A DNA stretch of 7,050 nt, from NCBI GenBank assembly GCA_030673265.1, contig DAOVJK010000158.1, forward strand, positions 1 to 7,050, given 5' to 3'. This DNA is from Pseudomonadota bacterium (GTDB taxonomy: Bacteria; Desulfobacterota; Desulfobulbia; Desulfobulbales; JAGXFP01). Below the pieces are notes generated by a model, which saw nothing but the letters and a program-made list of their open reading frames with translations, ran no database searches and was not told the DNA's origin. The first letter of the stretch is position 1. Every line of letters begins with the position of its first letter. Below are positions 1 through 6,592 of this stretch, one piece after another. Both the position numbers and the translations under genes were made by a program.

Positions 1-13
1 AACTCTCCAGTTA
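1..13 (-). rRNA. rrs: 16S rRNA, extreme 5' end only (partial)
   Basis: Read on the minus strand, the window ends in TAACTGGAGAGTT, which matches the first bases of bacterial 16S rRNA (E. coli begins AAATTGAAGAGTTTGATC). The GATCCTGGCTCAG stretch that would follow lies outside the window. The call is supported by what precedes it on the same strand: a boxA-like motif, a hairpin before it and strong promoter elements, in the order expected of an rRNA leader. The exact mature 5' end is estimated by alignment with E. coli from memory and may be off by a few bases. Confidence 0.75.
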
Positions 14-119
14 TATATGTCGATCACATGTCCGAAAACACGTTCTCTAACTAGAAAAGAATGAAACTTTATTACTTTGATACTTTTTGGCCCGTTTAAT
101 CTATCTCGCTATTCAGTTT

Positions 120-130
120 TCAAAGATCGT
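120..130 (-). promoter_or_regulatory. boxA-like antitermination motif
   Basis: The minus strand reads ACGATCTTTGA followed by AAACTGAATAG. This resembles the CTTTGAAAACTGAAT-type sequences typical of rRNA leaders and spacers, and the E. coli boxA core (TGCTCTTTAAC). NusB and NusE (ribosomal protein S10) bind boxA RNA. It lies 5 bases after the boxB-like hairpin in transcript order, the normal arrangement. Confidence 0.55.
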
Positions 131-135
131 TTGCC

Positions 136-153
136 CCAATCGCTTATGATTGG
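136..153 (-). promoter_or_regulatory. boxB-like hairpin of rRNA antitermination site
   Basis: A perfect 6-bp inverted repeat (CCAATC at 136-141, GATTGG at 148-153) with a 6-base loop lies just ahead of the boxA-like motif in transcript order. In rRNA leaders this position is held by boxB, part of the site where Nus factors assemble to stop premature Rho termination. The assignment rests on position and shape, since boxB sequence is not conserved. Confidence 0.5.
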
Positions 154-179
154 TTCGGCTCGAAGCCGCTTAATCTTCC

Positions 180-209
180 AAACTACATCATCGAGGCAGT
201 CGTTGTCAA
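180..209 (-). promoter_or_regulatory. Possible third rRNA promoter inside the leader
   Basis: A third TTGACA on the minus strand (209-204) is followed after 18 bp by TAGTTT (185-180), a moderate -10. It points the same way as the two upstream elements. It sits inside the long leader hairpin, so the match may instead come from that structure. Confidence 0.25.
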
Positions 210-238
210 CTGCTTACTCGTCGTCGTTTGGAGCGGCT

Positions 239-297
239 AATATATAGTTTTTCAAATTATTGTCAATCACTAGTTTCATTCTTTTTTAAAATAATTG
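239..297 (-). promoter_or_regulatory. Main rRNA promoter with UP-like element and GC-rich discriminator
   Basis: On the minus strand there is a perfect -35 TTGACA (266-261), a 16-bp spacer and a -10 TATATT (244-239). Upstream of the -35, 267-297 is strongly AT-rich with A and T runs, like an UP element bound by the RNA polymerase alpha subunit. Directly after the -10 comes AGCCGCTCC (238-230), a GC-rich discriminator of the kind that makes rRNA promoters sensitive to ppGpp and initiating NTP levels. The likely start is near 232. The stringent-control reading is inference from known rRNA promoters. Confidence 0.65.
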
Positions 298-357
298 CCG
301 TGCAGAGATAATTCAAAAGCGGAGCACTAAATTGAAAGATTTCCAATAGTGATTTTT

Positions 358-386
358 TAAGCGATTTTATAACGAGTTACTGTCAA
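358..386 (-). promoter_or_regulatory. Possible second, upstream rRNA promoter
   Basis: A second perfect TTGACA lies on the minus strand at 386-381. It is embedded in a 9-base match (TGTCAATCA on the plus strand, 381-389) to the -35 region of the main promoter (261-269). Tandem promoters are common ahead of rRNA operons. The matching -10 is poor (best candidates CGCTTA or GCTTAA at 17 to 18 bp), so this may be weak, factor-dependent or not a promoter. Confidence 0.3.
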
Positions 387-564
387 TCAACAAAGAATAG
401 CCACGGATTGAGCAGGCCAGATCTGCGTTTTTTTTCGTCACCCACAAGACCTGGCGGCTGACGGAAAAGCCGCTGGACCAAGAAAACTCCCGAATAAAAG
501 ACAAAAAACCTGAGGGGATATACTAAGAGAAAAATATGCGGAACAGCTGCGACAAGAAGTTAAC

Positions 565-590
565 TCGTAAAACAATCCGGCTTGCCCGGA
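565..590 (-). terminator. Possible weak intrinsic terminator of larB
   Basis: Downstream of the larB stop, on the larB strand, a perfect 5-bp GC-rich stem (TCCGG/CCGGA, arms 586-590 and 576-580, 5-base loop) is followed by TTGTTTT. The stem is short and the T run is interrupted, so efficiency is uncertain. It would separate larB transcription from the rRNA operon promoters on the same strand. Confidence 0.4.
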
Positions 591-633
591 CATTAAATAC
601 GAAGCGCAAGGCCACGAAGTCTGCAGAGCAAGA

Positions 634-1383
634 TCAACTCCGGTTAATGGCTGCAGCCATGCAAGCCGCCCCAAAACCGTTATCGATGTTGACCACCGCA
701 ATTCCTGGAGCGCAACTGTTCAGCATCCCAAGCAAAGCCGCAATCCCCCCGAAACCAGTTCCATAGCCAACACTGGTCGGCACCGCCACAACCGGTTTAT
801 CGACCAAACCTCCGATTACACTAGGCAAGGCCCCCTCCATCCCGGCCACAACAATTAACACCGTGGCCCGATCCAAAATTTCACGACTTGAAAACAGGCG
901 GTGGATACCGGCGACCCCGACATCGTAAAGCTTCTCAACCCGATTACCGAGGTACCGGGCCGTAAGCAGGGCCTCCTCCGCCACCGGGATGTCCGAGGTG
1001 CCGGCGGCTACTACCGTTATCGTGCCGCGGCCACAGTCATTGTCTTCTTTCAGATTGCCGGCCAACATTCGGGCCTCGTCATGGTAGATCAGTCCAGGCA
1101 ATTGCGTAATAACTGCGGCCGCCTTTTCGGGGTTTACCCTGGTGGCCAGGGCCACACTTGCCCCGGCCAGCATTCTTTCCATAATAGCACCAATCTGCGT
1201 GGCGCTTTTATTCTCACCGAAAACCACTTCAGGAAAACCGGTTCGCAAATGACGATGATGGTCAATACAGGCAAAATCAAGCGCCTCAGTCGGCATATGC
1301 TTGAGATTACTTAAAGCCTCATCCACCTCGCAACTGCCATCTCTGACCATTTGCAGCATTTTTTTCAGTTTCTGGTTATCCAT
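634..1383 (-). CDS. larB: LarB, nickel-pincer nucleotide cofactor biosynthesis (AIR carboxylase-like)
   Basis: The protein has 249 residues, normal for LarB. LarB carboxylates the pyridinium ring of nicotinic acid adenine dinucleotide and cleaves its phosphoanhydride, releasing AMP and giving pyridinium-3,5-biscarboxylate mononucleotide, the precursor of the nickel-pincer cofactor of LarA-type racemases. It is cytosolic. The N-terminal part has the family pattern FACIDHHRHLRTGFPEVVFGE (in two pieces, residues 37-47 and 48-57). The C-terminal PurE-like domain has VVAAGTSDIPVAEEA (124-138), YDVGVAGIHRL (153-163), VVAGMEGALPSVIGGLVDKP (178-197), VPTSVGYG (201-208) and LNSCAPG (221-227), whose Cys224 matches the cysteine reported to form the covalent intermediate in LarB. 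The start is fixed by an in-frame stop four codons upstream; no strong ribosome binding site is visible. No larA, larC or larE is in the window. It diverges from prmA and points toward the rRNA operon. Confidence 0.93.
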   Translation of the reverse strand: MDNQKLKKMLQMVRDGSCEVDEALSNLKHMPTEALDFACIDHHRHLRTGFPEVVFGENKSATQIGAIMERMLAGASVALATRVNPEKAAAVITQLPGLIYHDEARMLAGNLKEDNDCGRGTITVVAAGTSDIPVAEEALLTARYLGNRVEKLYDVGVAGIHRLFSSREILDRATVLIVVAGMEGALPSVIGGLVDKPVVAVPTSVGYGTGFGGIAALLGMLNSCAPGIAVVNIDNGFGAACMAAAINRS

Positions 1384-1489
1384 CCGTGACCATCATGGTG
1401 CTGGTGTTTTAACAAACAATACAGCAAGCTTTTATCCTTGCCACCATCAAACTACCGTGCTAATTCTATGCGCTGCCGAAATGCGCGAT

Positions 1490-1513
1490 CATAATACATT
1501 ATATAGTATCATG
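1490..1513. promoter_or_regulatory. Divergent promoter region with 24-bp imperfect palindrome
   Basis: The larB-prmA intergenic region (1384-1580) contains an imperfect palindrome with arms CATAATAC (1490-1497) and GTATCATG (1506-1513), matching at 7 of 8 positions around ATTATATA. A perfect -10 TATAAT for larB sits inside it on the minus strand (1503-1498), with only a poor -35 (TTCTGC at 1526-1521). On the plus strand TATAGT (1502-1507) overlaps it and could serve prmA, also without a clear -35. This could be an operator shared by both promoters or a chance AT-rich palindrome. A direct repeat ATGCGC (1468-1473 and 1481-1486) lies just beside it. Confidence 0.35.
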
Positions 1514-1580
1514 CAAAACAGCAGAATAAGATAGAAGTCGAAACCTCACGATAAAACCATCATTCAAGAAAGCCATTCAT

Positions 1581-2480
1581 ATGACCGATAAATCCTGGCA
1601 GAAAATAATCATTCGTTGTCCGGCCGCAGTAGATGAGACCATCGCCTCCTTTGTAACCGAACTTACCTCCAACGGGGTCGAGATCATCGACGACAACACC
1701 TCTACGGACAACTCAATCATCATCGGTTACCTGGCCGCCAGCGATCCCACCCTGCCCGACAAACTGGCGGCAATCCGGACCTACTTACCGGAACTGGCCC
1801 GACAGATCCCTGACTACCAGGAGGCCACCCTGCAACTCGATTCGCTTGCCGATGAGGATTGGCACCGGAAATGGAAGGAGAGCTTCAAGCCCTTCCACCT
1901 GACCGACACCATAGTCATCAAGCCGTCGTGGGAAAACTACACACCAGCTCCACACGAAAAAGTTATCGAAATAGATCCAGGCATGGCTTTTGGTACCGGG
2001 CTCCACGCCAGCACCAGGCTGGCAATGGAATTACTGGAAAACCATCTTGGCGATATGGTCTCACCACCACAATCAACCCTTGATGTTGGCACCGGCACCG
2101 GCATCCTGGCCATCGGCGCCGCCCTGCTCGGTTGCGAAGACATAACCGCAATAGATAACGACCCCGAAGCCGTCAGCGCCGCCAAAAAAAATATTGCCGC
2201 CAACAATTCAGTAGAAAAAATCGAAACCAGCAGCACCAGCCTTGATGAACTTACCACCCCCTACGGCCTGATTCTGGCCAATATTATCCATAATACTCTG
2301 GTTGAAATGGCACCAAGCCTGACCAGGCTTCTGTCCTCTGGCGGCATCCTGATCATGGCCGGCATTTTAAAGGGCGAGCAGGCCGAGAACATCACCGAGA
2401 TATATTGTAAAAACGGTCTGCTCAAACAGAAGGAGCGAAGCTCAGGGGAATGGTCGGCCCTGAGTTTCAGGAAACCGTAA
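1581..2480 (+). CDS. prmA: Ribosomal protein L11 methyltransferase PrmA
   Basis: PrmA is a cytosolic SAM-dependent enzyme that trimethylates several amino groups of ribosomal protein L11. The 299-residue length is typical. An N-terminal substrate-recognition region (about 1-85) is followed by the linker motif DEDWHRKWKESFKPF (91-105) and the PrmA signature IDPGMAFGTGLHAST (131-145). Then comes the Rossmann methyltransferase domain, with the SAM-binding motif LDVGTGTGILAIG (167-179), acidic IDNDPEA (191-197) and the ANIIHN motif (233-238), which stands where related methyltransferases have NPPY. The ATG is preceded only by a weak AAGAAAG (1566-1572), but the protein aligns with the family from its first residues. 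It is the first gene of an operon with rsmE (2 bases apart) and dtd. Confidence 0.95.
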   Translation: MTDKSWQKIIIRCPAAVDETIASFVTELTSNGVEIIDDNTSTDNSIIIGYLAASDPTLPDKLAAIRTYLPELARQIPDYQEATLQLDSLADEDWHRKWKESFKPFHLTDTIVIKPSWENYTPAPHEKVIEIDPGMAFGTGLHASTRLAMELLENHLGDMVSPPQSTLDVGTGTGILAIGAALLGCEDITAIDNDPEAVSAAKKNIAANNSVEKIETSSTSLDELTTPYGLILANIIHNTLVEMAPSLTRLLSSGGILIMAGILKGEQAENITEIYCKNGLLKQKERSSGEWSALSFRKP

Positions 2481-2482
2481 GA

Positions 2483-3217
2483 ATGCGTCGTTTCAATATC
2501 TCACCAGACGACATAGACGGCTCTATCGCAACCCTGACCGGCAGCGAAGCCCACCACCTCCGAGATGTCCTTCGCCTCAAACCAGGCAACAGGATTACCC
2601 TGTTCGACGGCACCGGAACCACCTACGAGGGCGAGATCAGTCGCCTGACCGACGATTCGGTCATCGTAAAAATTGATAAAACAAATAACAAAGATGACAG
2701 CCGCCCCCGGCTCCACCTTGGCCAGGCGCTGATCACCGGTAAAAAAATCGAGCTGGTTGTCCAAAAGGCCACCGAATTAGGCATTAGCTCACTGACCCCT
2801 TTCACCTCAACCTTCTGCTCAACCAGAGAACCATCGCCAAGCAAACAGGAAAGATGGCATCGCATCGCTATGGAATCCTGCAAACAATGTAATCGTGCCT
2901 CCCCACCTGACCTCAAACCATTGACTACCATTAAAGAATGCCTCCAAGAAGCCTCCCGACATGATCTCAAGATTATCTTCTGGGAAGAGACGGCAGACCT
3001 AACCCTTCAGGACATAGAAACTAAAATCAAGAAGAAGCCGCCTCGCTCGGTATTTTTCATGACAGGCCCGGAAGGAGGCCTCTCCGATGAAGAAATCGCC
3101 ACGGCCAAACAGCACGGCTTCCTGTCGGTCACCCTCGGCAAACAGATCCTGCGAGCCGAGACAGCTAGCCTGGCCGCAGCCGCGATCCTCCAATTCTTCT
3201 TAGGTAATCTGGAATAA
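2483..3217 (+). CDS. rsmE: 16S rRNA (uracil-1498-N3)-methyltransferase RsmE
   Basis: RsmE methylates N3 of U1498 in 16S rRNA of the 30S subunit, in the decoding region. It is a SPOUT-family enzyme with a C-terminal trefoil knot that binds SAM. With the start chosen here it has 244 residues and begins MRRFNIS, the usual RsmE opening. The N-terminal PUA-like domain (about 1-75) includes GSEAHHLRDVLRLKPG (20-35). The SPOUT domain has KKIELVVQKATELG (87-100), ESCKQCNR (131-138), GPEGGLSDEE (195-204) and LGKQILRAETASLAAAA (218-234). An in-frame ATG at 2450 would add 11 residues and overlap prmA. I prefer 2483 because of the family N-terminus and an AGGA 10 bases before it. The gene is coupled to prmA and followed after 4 bases by dtd. 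Confidence 0.94.
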   Translation: MRRFNISPDDIDGSIATLTGSEAHHLRDVLRLKPGNRITLFDGTGTTYEGEISRLTDDSVIVKIDKTNNKDDSRPRLHLGQALITGKKIELVVQKATELGISSLTPFTSTFCSTREPSPSKQERWHRIAMESCKQCNRASPPDLKPLTTIKECLQEASRHDLKIIFWEETADLTLQDIETKIKKKPPRSVFFMTGPEGGLSDEEIATAKQHGFLSVTLGKQILRAETASLAAAAILQFFLGNLE

Positions 3218-3221
3218 CGAT

Positions 3222-3671
3222 ATGAGAGCAGTGGTCCAGAGGGTAAGCAGCTGCACTGTAACCGTGGGCGAAGAGATCACCGGCAGGATAGGCGCCGGGC
3301 TGCTTGTCATGCTGGGGGTCCGATCTGGTGACTCAGAAAAAGACGCGAACTATCTGGCCGAGAAAATTGCCAATCTGCGCATCTTCCCCGATGGTGACGA
3401 CAAGATGAACCTGTCGATCAAGGCTAGCGGTGGCGAGGTGTTAGTTGTCTCCCAGTTCACCCTTTTCGGCGACTGTCGTAAGGGCCGCCGCCCCTCCTAC
3501 AATGACGCCGCCCCGCCAGAGGCAGCGGAACAGCTTTATGAATATTTTTTGAATGCAGTGCAAGAACAGGGACTACCCGTAGCCACCGGCCGCTTCCAGG
3601 CCACGATGAAGGTCAAGCTGATCAACGACGGTCCAGTGACCATCCTACTCGACTCCGAGAAGAGCTTCTGA
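3222..3671 (+). CDS. dtd: D-aminoacyl-tRNA deacylase Dtd
   Basis: Dtd hydrolyses D-amino acids, and glycine mischarged on tRNA-Ala, from tRNA. It is a small cytosolic homodimer acting as a proofreading step. The 149 residues are the usual family length. Visible signatures are MRAVVQRVS at the N-terminus, the SQFTLFGD motif (77-84), KGRRPSYNDAAPP (87-99) and NDGPVT (135-140), whose Gly137-Pro138 is the Gly-cisPro motif that gives chiral selectivity. GRFQATMKV (123-131) replaces the more common GxFGAxM, a conservative-looking variation. It follows the rsmE stop by 4 bases, with a weak GGA before the start, and is the last gene of the operon. No clear terminator lies in the 68-bp gap to the converging cyclase gene. 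Confidence 0.95.
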   Translation: MRAVVQRVSSCTVTVGEEITGRIGAGLLVMLGVRSGDSEKDANYLAEKIANLRIFPDGDDKMNLSIKASGGEVLVVSQFTLFGDCRKGRRPSYNDAAPPEAAEQLYEYFLNAVQEQGLPVATGRFQATMKVKLINDGPVTILLDSEKSF

Positions 3672-3739
3672 CCAGATAGTCGGCCTAACCAGACCGGGGC
3701 AAGAATAGAGCAACGCAAACGACACCCACGACAAGTCCG

Positions 3740-6268
3740 TTATTTCCGGCCAAGCAATTCGTATACCTTGATGTCATCAACATTACTGTCAAGTTCACTC
3801 AGTTCAAGAGGGCTCTGGGCCGCGCGGGAAGTGTTTTCGGCAATAACAACACTATTATTCTTAAACTTGGTCAGTTCCTGCAGCTTGAAGACATTATTCA
3901 CCGCATCCCCGATAACGGTGTAATCCATCTTCATGTCAAAACCGATATTACCCACAACCACCTCTCCGGTAAAGACACTGACCCCGATATTGACCGGCTC
4001 ACTAACTATATCCTGAATGTACCCCTCATTAACGGCGGTAATTGCCGCCTGCATCTCCAACGCGGCTGACAGGGCGTTTTCCGCATCCAAAGAGGTTGAG
4101 ACCGGCGCCCCGAAAAGAGCCAGAAATCCATCGCCGAGATACTTATCGACAATACCACCATGCTTGAAAACGATCCCCCCCATGACAGAAAAGAAATAGT
4201 TCAGCAAGGCAACACTCTTCTGGGGGCCTATTTCTCTGGTCAGCCCTGAAAAGCCACGGATGTCGATATTAAGCAGGGTGATGGTCTTCAACTCGTCGAT
4301 GACTGTTTTATCGGAGTCAGAGCCGTGGATGATTTTATCTATGATTTCCTTGGGAACGAATTTCTGAAACATTCCCCGGATTCCCCGCTCCTTTTCAGCC
4401 ATCGACAGGGTTTCCTTGTAGAGCCGGGAATTTTCAATGGCAATACTTACCGAGATTGAAATGGATTGCAGAATATCTTTATCCCCGTCCGTAAAATCTC
4501 CTCCCCGCTTATTCAAAACTTCAATGATCCCTATTACCTTTCCCTGTGAAATCATCGGCACGCAAAGAACAGAACGGGTTTCAAAACCCGTTGACTGATC
4601 TATCTGAGAATAAAGCTTCTTTGACTCAAGGGCATTATTCTCGATAATCGTTTCACCGCGTGCTGCGACCGCCCCGGCAATACCCTGCCCCAACTTCACC
4701 TTGAATTTCTGCAACTGGCTCAAATCAACATCAAAGGCAACAGCGAATTCTAATTCGCCATCTTTTACCAGAGCCAATGCCCCGGCCTCTACGTTCATCA
4801 GAGTGCGAATCATATCCATGGTGTAGCTCAACACCCGTTGTATATCGAAAGTGGATGAAGCTATGGCACTGCCGATCTGCTGAATAGCCATTAACTCCCG
4901 GTTCTTCTTAATTGCCGCAGAGACCAACCGCCTCTCCTCAAGAGCAAATGAAATAATGTTTGTCATGAATTCAGCAATTACGGAATTTTCGTGGAATTTA
5001 GAGCTGTCTTTCGCGTACAGGACCAGGATGCCATTAACTTGGCCTCTGGTGGTTATCGGGGCCAGGAGGCACGACTTCCGACCGTGATTCACAAAGAGCT
5101 TCCCGTCCAGTTCCTGGGCCAAAAAGCTCGTGTCATCTATAACTTTTACTGATTCAGACCGCATAATCTTGTCGAGAATAGAGTCCTTATAGGGAAATTG
5201 ATCCCCTACGGATATATCCACGGTTTCGTTAGCCTGCAGATGAACTACACTGAGTTTGTCCTCCCGCCGATACCCTTCAACCATGACAGCGGCAATCTCG
5301 AAAGGTAGCACCTCCTGTGCTTCATTCATGATGGTATTCAACAATTCACTGTCCCGCAGGCTGGAATTAAGAGTCTTGAACATCTTTTTAACTATGTTGA
5401 CATATTGTTCTTCCCGTGAAAGAGCCCCTAGAAGACGGATGTTTTCGTATGTGAAGGCGGCGCTACTCAACAGAGGAGTCAGGGACTCTACCTCTTCCTG
5501 GCTGAAAACTTCATCCTCATCCTTTCGGGAAATCGTTAATACCCCGATAACATCCTTGATCGTTTTGATCGGCATGATCACAAAAGATTTCGTCCCGTAG
5601 TGAACACGATTGCTCCTGCCAAAACGACTTTCCTTTTCAATATCATCGATAATCAGGGGAGTCTTGTTTATCACCGCATATTTGGCGATAGATTTCTCAT
5701 AATCTATCTTGTCATTCATCTTGACAAAATCACCAAGGCCGATACTGGCTTTCACCACAAACGATTTATTTTCTTCGTCTTTATCCAAAATAAGGATAGA
5801 ACCCATATCCGCTTTGGCCAGAAGCAGCGCGCGCTCCAGGGTAACATGGAGAATTTCCCATGGATCGAGCGTCACATAGCAAAGATCTGAAAGTTCCTTG
5901 AGAATTGATACCTCGGAAGACTTCCTGGCAAGCTGAGCGGAACTACGTTGAAATTGATGTTCCATGGCAGTAAAAGATTGCACTATCTGCTGCATTTCGC
6001 TGAGATCGTCATCAATTTCACCATCAAGGATATCTCTGTTTATTTTTTCAGAGAAGGTCTTTGAAATACCGATAATGTTATCAAAGAGTTTTCTAAGCAG
6101 GTTGAAACCGACAAAGATATAAATAAGACCGACCGCGATGAAGAGTTCTGTATGCTTGTCTTGCAGAAAATTATATTTAATCCCAAAGTAGATAAAACCG
6201 GCGCAAGGGAAAATAAGCATGAGTATAAAAATTACGTTGAGCTTGTAGTAGAGATTATTGTGTTTCAT
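3740..6268 (-). CDS. Membrane-anchored GAF-GAF-GAF class III adenylate/guanylate cyclase
   Basis: The 842-residue protein has two hydrophobic segments (about 9-30 and 41-60) separated by a very short loop. A charged, probably coiled-coil linker follows (about 61-125), then three GAF-like sensor domains (about 133-278, 305-445 and 470-613). GAF3 is the clearest, with VKLGQGIAGAVAARGE (524-539) and RSVLCVPMISQGKVIGIIEVLN (565-586, split here as a known GAF pattern). A short FVPKEIIDKII connector (637-647) leads to a class III cyclase domain (about 660-840). The domain keeps both metal-binding aspartates, D669 in NIDIRGF and D713 in DKYLGDGF. K709 and T784 (in DYTVIGD) are the residue pair usual for ATP selectivity in class IIIb. 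N791 is present, but the usual catalytic arginine four residues later is K795. The cyclase end is cytosolic, and GAF ligands cannot be told from sequence. AAGGGG precedes the ATG. It is monocistronic in this window. Confidence 0.9.
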   Translation of the reverse strand: MKHNNLYYKLNVIFILMLIFPCAGFIYFGIKYNFLQDKHTELFIAVGLIYIFVGFNLLRKLFDNIIGISKTFSEKINRDILDGEIDDDLSEMQQIVQSFTAMEHQFQRSSAQLARKSSEVSILKELSDLCYVTLDPWEILHVTLERALLLAKADMGSILILDKDEENKSFVVKASIGLGDFVKMNDKIDYEKSIAKYAVINKTPLIIDDIEKESRFGRSNRVHYGTKSFVIMPIKTIKDVIGVLTISRKDEDEVFSQEEVESLTPLLSSAAFTYENIRLLGALSREEQYVNIVKKMFKTLNSSLRDSELLNTIMNEAQEVLPFEIAAVMVEGYRREDKLSVVHLQANETVDISVGDQFPYKDSILDKIMRSESVKVIDDTSFLAQELDGKLFVNHGRKSCLLAPITTRGQVNGILVLYAKDSSKFHENSVIAEFMTNIISFALEERRLVSAAIKKNRELMAIQQIGSAIASSTFDIQRVLSYTMDMIRTLMNVEAGALALVKDGELEFAVAFDVDLSQLQKFKVKLGQGIAGAVAARGETIIENNALESKKLYSQIDQSTGFETRSVLCVPMISQGKVIGIIEVLNKRGGDFTDGDKDILQSISISVSIAIENSRLYKETLSMAEKERGIRGMFQKFVPKEIIDKIIHGSDSDKTVIDELKTITLLNIDIRGFSGLTREIGPQKSVALLNYFFSVMGGIVFKHGGIVDKYLGDGFLALFGAPVSTSLDAENALSAALEMQAAITAVNEGYIQDIVSEPVNIGVSVFTGEVVVGNIGFDMKMDYTVIGDAVNNVFKLQELTKFKNNSVVIAENTSRAAQSPLELSELDSNVDDIKVYELLGRK

Positions 6269-6322
6269 GACGCCCCTTTTTTATCAGTCAGACTGTCCGG
6301 AAAATCCCACTTGTTTAGGGGA

Positions 6323-6350
6323 GATATAATGGTTAAATCAGCTCAAACAA
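6323..6350 (-). promoter_or_regulatory. Possible promoter of the cyclase gene
   Basis: On the minus strand TTGTTT (6350-6345), a 16-bp spacer and TATATC (6328-6323) form a plausible sigma-70-type promoter. It would give a leader of about 50 bases ending in the AAGGGG ribosome binding site (about 6273-6280). On the opposite strand the same bases include TATAAT (6325-6330), but no matching -35 was found there. Both hexamers are imperfect and the region is AT-rich, so the call is tentative. Confidence 0.3.
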
Positions 6351-6397
6351 TTCTGCCATTTTAACGGCAATTACAAAGTAGAGCAAGAAGATGTTAA

Positions 6398-6592
6398 GCT
6401 ACCCCTATCTGCCAGTCCAACCATTTAGGGGTTGTAGCCTCGCCAGGAAAGATCCAGCTTGTGATCGTTGAATGGGTTCAGGGTAATTTATTGGGGTACG
6501 ACCGGCATGGTCTCGATCTAAAGGGAGGTAAAGTCCTCTGTATACGAATCCCACCCCATAGGGCCAAGAGGGGATGGGTGCAAGGCCACGAT
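6398..6592. other. Non-coding block rich in inverted repeats, possible structured RNA
   Basis: The 492-bp stretch between the cyclase start and the rhomboid fragment (6269-6760) has no convincing gene. Inside it, about 6398-6592 is visibly richer in G and C than its AT-rich flanks and contains several hairpins. These are GCTA+CCCCTA (6398-6407) with TAGGGG+TAGC (6426-6438, 3-base bulge); GACC/GGTC (6500-6512); GAGG/CCTC (6525-6538); and CCCACCCC (6550-6557) with GGGG+TGGG (6570-6578, one bulged A). ATCGT (6464-6468) could pair with ACGAT (6588-6592) and enclose the last three. I recognise no known RNA class, and the strand is undetermined. On the minus strand it would lie about 130 bases upstream of the cyclase gene. 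Confidence 0.35.

Larger units (their letters stand above)
14..232 (-). other. rRNA operon leader (5' external spacer)
   Basis: This is the transcribed leader between the likely start site near 232 and the 16S start. It contains no plausible protein gene. In transcript order it holds a long imperfect hairpin (arms within 164-238), a small hairpin CGGCT-CGA-AGCCG, a boxB-like hairpin (136-153), a boxA-like motif (120-130), and about 105 bases of AT-rich sequence before the 16S start. RNase III normally cuts such leaders in a duplex formed with the 16S trailer, which is outside the window, so that pairing cannot be tested here. Confidence 0.65.

Noticed and set aside
412..435. Hairpin GCAG/CTGC followed by eight T on the plus strand, like a terminator
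   Set aside because: The stem is only 4 bp and nothing is transcribed toward it on the plus strand in this window.
451..476. 9-bp hairpin (two wobble pairs) upstream of the rRNA promoters
   Set aside because: No T run follows on either strand, so it is not an intrinsic terminator, and no other role can be supported.
536..766. 76-codon plus-strand frame that begins in the larB downstream region
   Set aside because: Its second half runs antisense through the C-terminus of larB, it resembles no family I know, and it has no clear ribosome binding site.
1937..2257. Long antisense frames inside prmA and rsmE
   Set aside because: They are opposite-strand shadows of well-supported conserved genes and have no family features.
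3672..3739. Possible shared terminator between dtd and the converging cyclase gene
   Set aside because: Only a weak 5-bp stem with a wobble pair is present, and no T run follows on either strand.
6471..6520. Local likeness to the 3' part of 6S RNA (GGGTTCAGGGT and GGCATGGTCTCG)
   Set aside because: The matching 5' half and the closing stem of 6S RNA could not be found upstream, so the resemblance is probably chance.
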